From NCBI RefSeq assembly GCF_026586665.1, contig NZ_JAODIY010000009.1, forward strand, positions 1-64,000: a stretch of DNA of 64,000 nucleotides, given 5' to 3'. This DNA is from Halovenus rubra (GTDB taxonomy: Archaea > Halobacteriota > Halobacteria > Halobacteriales > Haloarculaceae). Of the stretch, positions 7,373-16,628 are shown piece by piece. Position 1 is the stretch's first letter, and each line of letters opens with the position of its first letter. The position numbers and the translations under genes are program-made. The notes under the pieces were generated by a model. The model was given only the letters and a program-made list of their open reading frames with translations. It had not been told where the DNA came from and ran no database searches.

Positions 7373-9112
7373 TCACTGAGATATCGTATCAGTATACCAA
7401 CTGTTGTCGGTGGTGTTTTCTAATTCTGGTAATCTAATAGCAACCTTTGTCCCGTCCGCATCTGTTTCGATATCCATCTCGCCGCCGAGGGTTTCAACGC
7501 CCCACTGAACTAGCCACAGACCCAAGCCGCTCCCGTGCTCTAAGGCTGTCTCTCGTTCGTCTTTCAGGGGGCTGAGTTCGTGGCCAGGAATGCCAGGACC
7601 GTCATCGCTGACAATGATTCGAACGCCATCATTCGTCGCGCTCCCCTGAAGCATAATTTCCACTCGATTATTGATGTCGGCTTGGTTTCGATCAATAGAG
7701 CCAGATACTCCGTGTTCAACCGCGTTCTCGACAAGGTTCCTAACGATGAGTTTCAGTATCTGCTCGTCGGTGCTGATGGTGAGCATGTCTTCAGTATCCA
7801 CAGTGATTCTCGCGTCAGATTCAAATTGTTGCTGCACAGCCCCGAGCAGTTCATTTACTGCGACCGGACTTGGAATCAGATCTTCGAATGCCGCCGTTGC
7901 TTTTCTTGCCTTCTCTGAAATCGATTGTAGGTCTTCAATCTGATCGATGACGATATCTATGTCGTCGTCAACAACCTCGTTCGCCTGTTCGCCAATGATT
8001 TCGACCCGCCCCCGAACGACCTGCATATCGTTTCGTAGATTGTGTCGGAGAAATCGATTCACTACTTCAAGTTGCTGTCGGCGGTGTCGTTCGTCTGTAA
8101 TGTCGGTGAACCCGATGGTATACCCGATGAGTTGTCCGGTCGAGTCATTCACCGTTGAGATTGCTACCTCGAAGTCACGCCGCCGATTTCCAACCGACTG
8201 TGTGACCAGCTGTCGGCTTGGCGACAATTCAATGTCTTCGTCAGTCAGTGTTGCTAGCTGTGTTGTCAGTGCTTGGTCTGTTGTGATCCCGAACAACTGT
8301 TCCCCAGCACCGTTCAGTGAAAGCAACCGCCCTTCAATGTCGACTACAGCAACCGGCGACCCGAGGTCGTCGATAGCTGCCTGTTCGCCGAACCGACGCA
8401 CAGCCGGTGAGAGATCAAACATCTCTTCGACGAAGAATGCGTACATCCCTGCTACCGCTGTTAATGAAAATGCGACTGGTGTGAGGTTAAATTGCGGTAC
8501 GGGACCCAAATTGAATAGCCATACGATATTCGCTATCGATGGGAGAGAGACGCCGACCAAGACAGCGACTGCCTGTTTCCGAAATACCGATCCGTAGTTC
8601 ACAATAGCGTCAAGCAACAGGATACTTGCCAGAGTCAATGTAAGGTAGGCCAGTGCGTGAGCAACCTGTAGACCGATCCGTGGCGAGAATGCGACGGTCG
8701 CGGCACCAAACACAGGACTGAGACGGTAGTCAGTCCACATAAGATGGTGATGTGGATTGGTGGCATACAATAGACCAATTCCAACCCAGACTATCCCAAG
8801 CGCATACATCCACGGTGAGCGGACGAGATCACCGCGACCAGTGTACTCTAAAGCGAATGCTAACAGCAATGGGATTGAAGCGGTGGCACCAAGCCAAAGG
8901 GGTATTTCGAACAGCTGACGCAACGATGGATCAAATATGAGAAGCCCTAAGCCGTAGGACAGCACCCAGATGCCGATTGCTGCCACTGTTCCGATCCAGA
9001 GCCGGGCAGCACGTCTGTCTCGGTATGACCAAGCAATCTTAAGTACTCCAGCGGTGATACCGGCGGTAACAAGACAGAGGGCCGCCGGCCAAGACCACAC
9101 GAGTTTTGACAT
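7373..9112 (-). CDS. 7TM sensor histidine kinase with PAS domain
   Basis: 579 residues starting at MSKLVWSWPAALCL. Residues 1-220 contain seven hydrophobic helices, matching the histidine-kinase N-terminal 7TM region. A PAS domain follows (about 235-345: SPVAVVDIEGRLLSLNGAG to the closing GFTDITDERHRR). The phosphoacceptor His is in NRFLRHNLRNDMQ (about residue 355). The ATP-binding domain shows the N box (LVRNLVENAVEHG), G1 (VSDDGPGIP) and G2 (HGSGLGLWLVQWG). It is therefore a complete membrane sensor kinase. No response regulator is adjacent, which is normal for haloarchaeal orphan kinases. An upstream in-frame ATG at 9226 would add 38 non-conserved residues; I rejected it. Confidence 0.93.
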   Translation of the reverse strand: MSKLVWSWPAALCLVTAGITAGVLKIAWSYRDRRAARLWIGTVAAIGIWVLSYGLGLLIFDPSLRQLFEIPLWLGATASIPLLLAFALEYTGRGDLVRSPWMYALGIVWVGIGLLYATNPHHHLMWTDYRLSPVFGAATVAFSPRIGLQVAHALAYLTLTLASILLLDAIVNYGSVFRKQAVAVLVGVSLPSIANIVWLFNLGPVPQFNLTPVAFSLTAVAGMYAFFVEEMFDLSPAVRRFGEQAAIDDLGSPVAVVDIEGRLLSLNGAGEQLFGITTDQALTTQLATLTDEDIELSPSRQLVTQSVGNRRRDFEVAISTVNDSTGQLIGYTIGFTDITDERHRRQQLEVVNRFLRHNLRNDMQVVRGRVEIIGEQANEVVDDDIDIVIDQIEDLQSISEKARKATAAFEDLIPSPVAVNELLGAVQQQFESDARITVDTEDMLTISTDEQILKLIVRNLVENAVEHGVSGSIDRNQADINNRVEIMLQGSATNDGVRIIVSDDGPGIPGHELSPLKDERETALEHGSGLGLWLVQWGVETLGGEMDIETDADGTKVAIRLPELENTTDNSWYTDTISQ

Positions 9113-9305
9113 CGAATAAACTATATTGTTCTCATTGAAAGTAATTTCCGGGTATATCTGTCTACATATAAATCCATAAATGATAAAATGTGAATACATT
9201 TGGATTGGACTCACCAAACAGGTCATCGAAGTTCACCGATTGGATATTCATCTCACACGGGGCTCTGAGAGAGATATGTGGTCTAAACTTACGTTCATTT
9301 ATTAG

Positions 9306-9392
9306 AGGTGCTGAATAGGTTCTCTGAATGTTGCACCGGGTTTCTGACTGACTGGATAGAGGTTTCTACTCGTCACGGTACGTTCAGCACCT
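9306..9392. mobile_element. Candidate MITE or IS-end relic with 10-bp terminal inverted repeats
   Basis: AGGTGCTGAA at 9306-9315 is mirrored exactly by TTCAGCACCT at 9383-9392. The 87-bp segment has no coding capacity. I see no clear target-site duplication, so this may be a decayed non-autonomous element or a chance hairpin. The rest of the gap from 9113 to 9573 is non-coding apart from the tail-peptide repeat. Confidence 0.4.
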
Positions 9393-9441
9393 GTACTGAC
9401 CGCTATCTGAGTCCACGAGAACTATGCTATGACAGACTCTG

Positions 9442-9530
9442 ATAAGAGACATCTATAAATCAGACGCGCAGCGCCGCGAGCGTGTGAAAGTTGCGTGGCT
9501 CTAACCCCCACCCGCGTGCGGGATGGATGC
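9442..9530 (+). repeat. Tail-peptide repeat, copy A, with degenerate GC palindrome
   Basis: Bases 9442-9504 could encode IRDIYKSDAQ...KVAWL and stop, the same 20-residue C-terminal tail found after both CRISPR arrays. The stop is followed by a CCCCCACCCG/CGTGCGGG stem, imperfect here. Nothing upstream keeps the frame open, so this is the end of a gene whose body is missing. Confidence 0.7.
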
Positions 9531-9573
9531 CAAACTGTAGTTTTCTTGATGGAAACACTCAACAGCAAATAAT

Positions 9574-9942
9574 ATGAACTCCCGAACACGCCGCCAGGCG
9601 TTGGCAGGGTTAGCATCGGCTTCAATAGTTTCGCTTGCAGGTTGCTCAGACGCTCTCAGCGAAGTTTCTGGCGGACCTGACCCTCGTGTTACTGATACCG
9701 AGTCCGGGCAAAGCATTGGTGACGCCTTGACTGGAAGTGCCGAAATCCGAGTCCTAGTCGTCAATGACGGTGATTCCGGTGATGTGGAAGTGACCGTGAA
9801 AACTTCCGACAGCAATGGGAACACGCTTGACAAATTTACGCAGACGGTGACGATCCAAGAGGGGGAAAGTCGCCGTGTTGACTTCAACGTCTCTCCGTCG
9901 GACGGCGCCCAGCGATATGAGGCAACAGCGGAGGCGGCCTAA
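9574..9942 (+). CDS. Small Tat lipoprotein with FxLYD/Ig-like domain
   Basis: 122 residues. The twin-arginine and lipobox signal (RTRRQALAGLASAS, then LAGCSD) gives lipid attachment near Cys 23. The mature part is a single beta-sandwich-like domain (EIRVLVVNDGDSGDVEVTVK then VTIQEGESRRVDFNV), of the kind used in secreted haloarchaeal proteins for cell-surface interactions. No catalytic residues are evident. A second, dead lipoprotein gene starts two bases downstream, suggesting an original two-gene unit. Confidence 0.75.
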   Translation: MNSRTRRQALAGLASASIVSLAGCSDALSEVSGGPDPRVTDTESGQSIGDALTGSAEIRVLVVNDGDSGDVEVTVKTSDSNGNTLDKFTQTVTIQEGESRRVDFNVSPSDGAQRYEATAEAA

Positions 9943-9944
9943 CT

Positions 9945-10451
9945 ATAGATCGCCGGAGATTTGTTGCTACATGTGTATCTGCCACATCAGCCTCTCTTGC
10001 CGGTTGTCTGGATGGCCTGATTGGAGAGAGTGAGGAAGAAAAAGAATTTCTCAACAAGTACGAAAGTGCCTAGGATGATAACAAAGACGGGTTAAAACTC
10101 TTTGCGGACGGCTTTGACGGCTATCGTGACGACGATCTGGAGTGGGCCAAGGTTCGATTCGAGGATGCGTCCAGTGCCTTTGACGACGCGGACGAAAGCT
10201 TTCCAGATGATCCAGAACTAGTCAGCCCTTTCTACAGTGATGAGCTTCCAGCAGTATATCAAGATGCACAGTCGGCAATTATCAAAGGCAACATCACAGC
10301 GGGATACTTGATCAACGACATCGAAACGCTCCAACCTGGTGGTACTGGGAGTATTGTCGATCCAGATGACAGAATCGAGAGCAATCAAAGTGATTTCCAG
10401 AGAGGTGTGTTTGAGATGCCTAGTGTTGCTGAATTCGAAGAATCGGTGTAA
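9945..10451 (+). pseudogene. Inactivated Tat lipoprotein gene (lost start, internal TAG)
   Basis: A continuous frame reads IDRRRFVATCVSATSASLAGC, a Tat/lipobox signal whose first codon is ATA where ATG is expected. After KYESA comes an in-frame TAG, then 122 more codons of protein-like sequence (DDNKDGLKLFADGFDGYRDDD and on) to TAA at 10449-10451. Two independent lesions make it a pseudogene. The mature part resembles helical DUF-type haloarchaeal lipoproteins; I do not know a function. Confidence 0.75.
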
Positions 10452-10616
10452 CCCAGAAACCCGGAAGCACCCCGGTTAGACTCTTTTCGGGGCCGCTTCT
10501 CATCGGTGGTATAGATTTTCCGTCGACCCCCAGGGGAACGAGGATGATTACGGGTCGACGGAAACGTTTTATTCCAACCGGTCGTTAGCATGTCTGTGTC
10601 CCGTCTCTCGGGCATG
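10452..10616 (+). promoter_or_regulatory. CRISPR leader
   Basis: About 165 non-coding bases directly precede the first repeat. Orientation is inferred from the opposite end, where the last repeat loses its final base and a nearby relic repeat is degenerate, as expected for the trailer side. The leader holds the CCCCGGTTAGACTC core (10470-10483), an inverted pair GTCGACC (10531-10537) / GGTCGACGG (10553-10561), and an AT-rich patch (AACGTTTTATTCC) that may be the pre-crRNA promoter. Confidence 0.7.
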
Positions 10617-13600
10617 GTTTCAGACGAACCCTTGTGGGGTTGAAGCCGCGTCGGGATACCGCTGGCGGATTTCGGCAGCGTTTCAGACGAACCCTTGTGG
10701 GGTTGAAGCCCACTCTGTAGCTGCTGAGTGGCCTCCTGGATGGTGGTTTCAGACGAACCCTTGTGGGGTTGAAGCTCAGGTGTGCTGTAGGCACCACTGC
10801 CAGCCACAGGTTTCAGACGAACCCTTGTGGGGTTGAAGCCGTGATTACGTGGAGGAGTATGGCAGCATCCAGGAGGGTTTCAGACGAACCCTTGTGGGGT
10901 TGAAGCCACCTTTACTGAGAGCACCCATGCCCCTTTGGGCACGGTTTCAGACGAACCCTTGTGGGGTTGAAGCCCTCAGGCCCGTACCTCGATGTTAATA
11001 ACTGGGCAGGTTTCAGACGAACCCTTGTGGGGTTGAAGCACGTGAGACTATCCGCAAATACGTAAACCAGGCTGATGGTTTCAGACGAACCCTTGTGGGG
11101 TTGAAGCTCCAGGGCATCCACACCAAAGCCCCAGGTGAGTGTTTCAGACGAACCCTTGTGGGGTTGAAGCTGACTGGACTAGTAAGGTAGACTCCAGCCT
11201 GAGCTAGTTTCAGACGAACCCTTGTGGGGTTGAAGCCCACGTTTGTAGACCTAATCTGGAGCCAGGGATATGGTTTCAGACGAACCCTTGTGGGGTTGAA
11301 GCCGCGACTGGGAGCACCCGGACGATAGCGTCAACGGCGTTTCAGACGAACCCTTGTGGGGTTGAAGCTCCGGTAGCGACCGGCCGGCCGACGAGGGGGC
11401 CTACGGTTTCAGACGAACCCTTGTGGGGTTGAAGCCTCGCCCTCGTCGTACTGCCGGGCAAGTTCGGCCGCGTTTCAGACGAACCCTTGTGGGGTTGAAG
11501 CGGTTGCTGTCTCCGTCTGGAATGAGTTGCCGTTAGCGTGTTTCAGACGAACCCTTGTGGGGTTGAAGCCTCGTCCTCGAAATCGAAGTGGACGGCCAAA
11601 TCGAGTTTCAGACGAACCCTTGTGGGGTTGAAGCGATGATCTGCTGTTGTCCTGGTTCGACGGGTCCGCGTTTCAGACGAACCCTTGTGGGGTTGAAGCC
11701 ACATCTTGCGTCCGTTTGTACTGCTTTGATTGTCGGTTTCAGACGAACCCTTGTGGGGTTGAAGCACGGACGCCATCGAGATGGTCAAAGACGGCGAGAG
11801 TTTCAGACGAACCCTTGTGGGGTTGAAGCCGGCGAGTTGACCGGGGTTGGTCATCATGTTGGCAGTTTCAGACGAACCCTTGTGGGGTTGAAGCAACGCG
11901 ACCTCATGCTCGACGAGCGCGAGATCGTCAGTTTCAGACGAACCCTTGTGGGGTTGAAGCGGAGACAGTGTGGTCGGTGACTGGGGCGGCGTCGAGTTTC
12001 AGACGAACCCTTGTGGGGTTGAAGCCGGCGTGCCTCTCCGAGACGGTCGTCGAGACTCGACGGGTTTCAGACGAACCCTTGTGGGGTTGAAGCGGGCAGG
12101 GCGCGGCTGCAACGGATAAACTCATCCGGGTTTCAGACGAACCCTTGTGGGGTTGAAGCGGTCCATCGCCTCTAACTCCGAACGGCTGTATGAGTGTTTC
12201 AGACGAACCCTTGTGGGGTTGAAGCGGAAGTCAGGCCAGTGCGACGCCAACATCTGGCATGTTTCAGACGAACCCTTGTGGGGTTGAAGCTCCGACGATA
12301 AACTTCCCGTCGTCGATGTGTGTCTCGTTTCAGACGAACCCTTGTGGGGTTGAAGCCGAATCTTGGCGTCGGCCCATGTGGAGAGGAGTTGGTTTCAGAC
12401 GAACCCTTGTGGGGTTGAAGCAATGCTGAACCATCTGAGAAACTGTACATCAAACGGTTTCAGACGAACCCTTGTGGGGTTGAAGCAACACAGCCTATCA
12501 GGTTCGGGCCGGTACCTGAATCGTTTCAGACGAACCCTTGTGGGGTTGAAGCAACTCGTGAGCGGTGACCGTGATCGACAGCATCGAGTTTCAGACGAAC
12601 CCTTGTGGGGTTGAAGCTCCTCGCATACGAGCGTCATGTGGTGGATGTCCACGTTTCAGACGAACCCTTGTGGGGTTGAAGCGCCGAGTTGGCTACCAGG
12701 ACCGACGAGATAGCGGTCGTTTCAGACGAACCCTTGTGGGGTTGAAGCAGCGGAATCTGCGGGGTGATCCGGGTGGGGATGGTTTCAGACGAACCCTTGT
12801 GGGGTTGAAGCGAGGCTCCCCTGTCCGTCCAATGCCTCTGCTACGTTTCAGACGAACCCTTGTGGGGTTGAAGCGTCGGCTATCGCTCGCTTGTCGTCAC
12901 ACCGGAGAATGGTTTCAGACGAACCCTTGTGGGGTTGAAGCATCCCCTTCGGACCTGTGCATCATACCCCTCTCAAGTTTCAGACGAACCCTTGTGGGGT
13001 TGAAGCACCCTCCTCTTCGTCGACGAACCCAGTGTGTAGGTTGGTTTCAGACGAACCCTTGTGGGGTTGAAGCCGTCCACCACTGGCAGAGCCAGGACTT
13101 GCCCCAGCGTTTCAGACGAACCCTTGTGGGGTTGAAGCGCCACCATTTGCCGCGTAGGCGCGATTATGGCACCGTTTCAGACGAACCCTTGTGGGGTTGA
13201 AGCGTGCCCATATCCCCAGATATCTCTTGCTCCCAAAGTTTCAGACGAACCCTTGTGGGGTTGAAGCATTTTTGCCTGTCCAAGTTTCAATACGACGACA
13301 GGGTTTCAGACGAACCCTTGTGGGGTTGAAGCGAACACAGCGTCCGGTTCGAGTCCTATATGACGAGGTTTCAGACGAACCCTTGTGGGGTTGAAGCCCC
13401 CGAGGTTGCCGTCCAGATGTACCTGGACGAACGTTTCAGACGAACCCTTGTGGGGTTGAAGCGGCCAGAAGGCAATTCCAGCAGACCGCGCTATCAAACG
13501 GGTTTCAGACGAACCCTTGTGGGGTTGAAGCCCACATCAGACATCACCACCAATGTCCTTTACCTCGTTTCAGACGAACCCTTGTGGGGTTGAAGCGTTT

Positions 13601-14121
13601 TGGTTTTTCAGTCATGGTTACAAGTGGTTTGGTTTCAGACGAACCCTTGTGGGGTTGAAGCAAGCTTGCATGTCCATAAATAATTACACTATGTCGGGTT
13701 TCAGACGAACCCTTGTGGGGTTGAAGCTCAATGAGCGTCTCCAGCTCACCCCAAGCGATATCAGTTTCAGACGAACCCTTGTGGGGTTGAAGCCTCTTGC
13801 AACAACGGGTGGCGGTGAGTATGCGCCGGTTTCAGACGAACCCTTGTGGGGTTGAAGCAAACGGACCCGGACCACGACCCGACAGATACCGCAGTTTCAG
13901 ACGAACCCTTGTGGGGTTGAAGCAATGTCAGATTGATTATAGGATGCGTAGTAGCTATAGTTTCAGACGAACCCTTGTGGGGTTGAAGCCAAGCCACTCC
14001 ACTCATCGATAAATCGCGGGTTGAGTTTCAGACGAACCCTTGTGGGGTTGAAGCTCCTCTGCCTCCTCTGGTTTGACACCTAGCTGTTCTTGTTTCAGAC
14101 GAACCCTTGTGGGGTTGAAGA
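10617..14121 (+). CRISPR. Type I-B-like CRISPR array, 54 repeats and 53 spacers
   Basis: A 30-base repeat starting GTTTCAGACGAACCC and ending GTGGGGTTGAAGC recurs with a 63-68 base period (spacers about 33-38 bases). I counted 54 starts, the first at 10617 and the last at 14092. All copies appear identical except the last, whose final C is A. The sequence is of the haloarchaeal I-B repeat family, which is processed by Cas6. No cas gene lies in the window, so the machinery must be encoded elsewhere. Open frames across the array repeat FQTNPCGVEA or FNPTRVRLK and are artefacts. Confidence 0.98.
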
Positions 14122-14129
14122 CCACGTTC

Positions 14130-14214
14130 ATAAGAGATATCTATAAATCAGACGCGCAGCGCCGTGAGCGTGCGAAAGTCGAGTCGCGATATACCCCACC
14201 CGAATGCGATATGG
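14130..14214 (+). repeat. Tail-peptide repeat, copy B, directly after the array
   Basis: The array's last repeat runs straight into ACCACGTTCATAAGAGA and the IRDIYKSDAQ tail sequence. Here the C-terminal stop is lost and the GC palindrome is decayed (CCCCACCCGAATGCG). The junction is shared with copy C, so the array end and this flank were duplicated together. Confidence 0.75.
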
Positions 14215-14313
14215 TTATTCATGAGTATATCGAGCAAGGAGACCGATAACGTTCTCAGTTCACCCGGACATTCCGCTTGCTTTTATCAGAACACCATCCC
14301 ATATTCAGCCCGA

Positions 14314-14904
14314 ATGTTGCAACGTGAAGAGGTGTTTCAGCAGGACTGGGCTCCAAACCAGTTGCTGCACCGCGACCGCGAACAGGAGACGCTGTTGCAG
14401 GTCCTCGGCAAGCGCTCTAACCACGTCTTGCTACACGGCCCCAGCGGCGTCGGGAAGACAGTTCTCGTTGAGCGCGTTCGCGAGCGGCTGGCTGCCGAGC
14501 AGGGCATCGAAACAGCCTATGTCGAGAGTATGGACGCCCCGACGGCGACTGTCCTCCGGTCGGTACTGCGTGATCTGTCCGGTTCCACACCGCCAGCGAA
14601 CACGCCACAAGAGGATCTGAGTCTGCAACTGTACGAGCGCGTCAACGGGCCGGTGGCTGTCTTTCTCGACGAGGCTGATGATCTCCACGAGACGACCGCG
14701 CTGGAGCGACTCTTCGACGTTGAGGGGTTGGCTGTTGTGACTGTCGTCCACGACGCCGATGAGTTTCTGGCCGCCGCTGCTGACCGCACGCGCGAGCAGT
14801 TCCACACCGGCGTTATGCACGTCCCGAAATTTGGCTCCGAGGAACTTGCGGAGTACGCTATCGAGTGTCGTGGCTGGGGATGGCTGGGTCGAGATTCCCG
14901 ATAA
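14314..14904 (+). pseudogene. Truncated Orc1/Cdc6 replication initiator (N-terminal half)
   Basis: From ATG at 14314 the frame reads MLQREEVFQQDWAPNQLLHR, the typical start of haloarchaeal Orc1/Cdc6 AAA+ proteins. Walker A GPSGVGKTVL lies near residue 45 and Walker B VAVFLDEADD near residue 120, followed by sensor-1-like sequence (VVTVVHDADEFL). Similarity stops at about SEELAEYAIE, and the frame ends 13 residues later after entering unrelated sequence. A full protein has about 400 residues, with the rest of the lid and the winged helix; both are missing. It probably cannot initiate replication, though a bare ATPase domain could still be expressed. Confidence 0.8.
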
Positions 14905-14950
14905 CCGGGAAGGAATTCCCACAGGAGAGACAGTCGAGGTCCAACAGTAG
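14861..14950 (+). pseudogene. C-terminal scrap of a MoeA-like molybdenum cofactor gene
   Basis: In the second frame, starting where Orc1 similarity ends, the sequence reads VVAGDGWVEIPDNREGIPTG and then ETVEVQQ stop. This matches the C-terminal domain IV ending of MoeA-type molybdopterin molybdotransferases as I know them (GWV-IPxxxEGIPxGETV). Only about 30 residues remain. The abrupt junction with the Orc1 fragment marks a recombination breakpoint near 14855-14870. Confidence 0.6.
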
Positions 14951-15014
14951 GACTGGACGCGGGGAGTCTGAGTTATCCGAATTATTTTATTCTGAGGACA
15001 CTTTACTGGTCGAT

Positions 15015-15299
15015 ATGGATACACTCACACGGCCAGTGTTCCGTCAGCCGGATGGACGACGGAAGGGTCTTATTTATCTGTCATTTTCGTTGTTTTGCTT
15101 TCTCGCATGGGTGTATAGTGGTGTAGCCGCTGGGTTTCACCTCTTTCTCTTTTTTGCCATCGGCAATGGATTGACCGGGGCTGCCGAATTGCTGCCTCCG
15201 GACCGACGACGTGCAGCAGGCGTCTTTCGACTATGTTCCTTTGGTGTCCTCGCTATCTATCTCCACCTCCTCGTACTGGTTCCAGACCTAGTACTCTAA
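15015..15299 (+). CDS. Small multi-pass membrane protein, unknown
   Basis: 94 residues from ATG at 15015. After a short charged start (MDTLTRPVFRQPDGRRKGL) there are three or four hydrophobic segments (LIYLSFSLFCFLAWVYSGV; FHLFLFFAIGNGLTGAAEL; FRLCSFGVLAIYLHLLVLV). The composition is convincing for a real membrane protein. I recognise no family. It stands alone between the Orc1/MoeA scraps and the mini CRISPR array. Confidence 0.65.
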   Translation: MDTLTRPVFRQPDGRRKGLIYLSFSLFCFLAWVYSGVAAGFHLFLFFAIGNGLTGAAELLPPDRRRAAGVFRLCSFGVLAIYLHLLVLVPDLVL

Positions 15300-15413
15300 G
15301 AACGAGTCAGAGAACCCGTCTTGCAGGACTCAAACAGAGGTAAGTAGAGGGAGTCGACATACTGCGAGAGTGGCGACTTATATGAAATTCAGCAGAAGAC
15401 CGGTGAAACATGC

Positions 15414-15508
15414 GTTTCAGACGAACCCTTGTGGGGTTGAAGTGTACCAACTACCGATGATTGAGGATTAATCCATGAGTTTCAGGCGAACTCTTGTGGG
15501 ATTGAAGA
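15414..15508 (+). CRISPR. Two-repeat CRISPR remnant sharing the main array's flank
   Basis: The first repeat (15414-15443) matches the main array except for its last base (T). One spacer of about 35 bases follows. The second repeat (15479-15508) differs from consensus at four positions (A8G, C14T, G23A, C30A). It then continues into the same ACCACGTT(T)ATAAGAGA flank as the main array, so it is probably the older terminal end. The four changes suggest it is no longer maintained. Confidence 0.9.
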
Positions 15509-15516
15509 CCACGTTT

Positions 15517-15601
15517 ATAAGAGACATCTATAAATCAGACGCGCAGCACCGCGAGCGTGCGAAAGTCGAGTGGCTCTAACCCCCACCCGCGTGCGGGGGG
15601 C
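15517..15601 (+). repeat. Tail-peptide repeat, copy C, with intact GC palindrome
   Basis: Bases 15517-15579 encode IRDIYKSDAQ...KVEWL and a stop, and 15580-15601 form a CCCCCACCCGC/GTGCGGGGGG stem. This is the best-preserved of the three copies and shows the original order: C-terminal tail, stop, palindrome. Confidence 0.75.
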
Positions 15602-15696
15602 GATTGCGAGGGCTTCGTATCTTGGATAAACGAAGTGTGTGATCCTTTCTATGACACGCTCAGGTGAGCTTAGAACGATGATCGACGATACCCGGT

Positions 15697-16628
15697 GACC
15701 AAGCTATCCGGTTTCTGATCCAACGTCAACTTCGACCTCGAACGACACGCCACGAGAAGAGAGAGTCTCTGCGATCTCCCGGCGCTGCTGCCGAACTTCT
15801 CACTACAGAGTACACTGATCGACTCAACGATGCTCATCCCCAGTTCTCGATATTGGCAGACGCTGCTGCTGCAACAATCGATGTCGGCTCTGAATGCGAA
15901 TCGGGAGTCGAGATGATTCTTCGAGAAAATCCATTTAAGCGCACTTCTACAGAGAACACTGCTACCGTCGTTGCGCTCTGTCAGGATCGTCCGTCCGAGC
16001 CACCGTGGGTCTCACAGATCATCCAGCAAATAGCACACAAGAGGGGCGTCCGGCATCAAAAGTAGCCCGTGAGTGGTTCCGGCAGTATCTGAGAACCGTG
16101 ATCAACCCGGTTGTGTGGTCGTACTTTGAGTTCGGTGTCGGACTGGAAGCCCATCAGCAGAACACTGTTGCTCAACTGGATGAGGTCGGCTGGCCGAAAG
16201 AAGGATTCTATCGAGACAACGGCGGGTACTGCTTCCCCGAATCCCGGTACGATCTCGTCGATAGCTGGATTCCTGGCTTGGAAAAGCGGGTAGAAACTGC
16301 TTGCTCCGACGGGATTATTGACCGCTGTCTGAGAGACTATCTATTCGTCAATAACGCAGTCGGCGTGATTAACGCACTGAGTGTCGGCCGGACTGCTGAC
16401 GAAACTACGCTGTTAAAAGTTTTCCGTGAAGAGATAGCGTCTCTTGTGGAGATCGAGCCCGCAACTTCCAGTCTTCTCTCAGTATTACTCGACAGCGATC
16501 AAATACCGTGCAAGGGGAATCTGTTTACGAGATTTGAGGGATATGACGAACTGGATTCGACCCTGGATGACGAATCTGTCTATGTTGAGATCGAGAATCC
16601 ACTCGCCACATTATTTAGGCCTGCCTAA
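15697..16628 (+). pseudogene. Broken IucA/IucC-family siderophore synthetase
   Basis: Two frames together give the C-terminal half of an NRPS-independent siderophore (NIS) synthetase. The first contains PQFSILADAAAATIDVG, ENPFKR and CQDRPSEPPWVSQII. After a frameshift near 16020-16060, the second gives REWFRQYLRTVINPVVWSYF, the family motif GVGLEAHQQNTV, and GFYRDNGGYCF. The N-terminal ATP-binding half is missing or unrecognisable, although GWINEVCDPFYDTLR just upstream (15635-15665) may be a further scrap. The enzyme would have condensed citrate or dicarboxylates with amines. With both a truncation and a frameshift it is dead. An iron box overlaps its 3' end, tying the locus to iron supply. 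Confidence 0.8.

Noticed and set aside
13261-13310. GTTTCAA inside a spacer, possibly an extra repeat
   Set aside because: Only seven bases match the repeat start; the remainder of the repeat is absent.
10585-14012. Many open frames of 60-211 codons on both strands within the array
   Set aside because: They are translations of the CRISPR repeat (FQTNPCGVEA, RRTLVGLK, FNPTRVRLK) read through spacers, not genes.
14122-15413. cas genes hidden between the two arrays
   Set aside because: The only frames here are Orc1/MoeA scraps and a small membrane protein; no Cas motif is seen.
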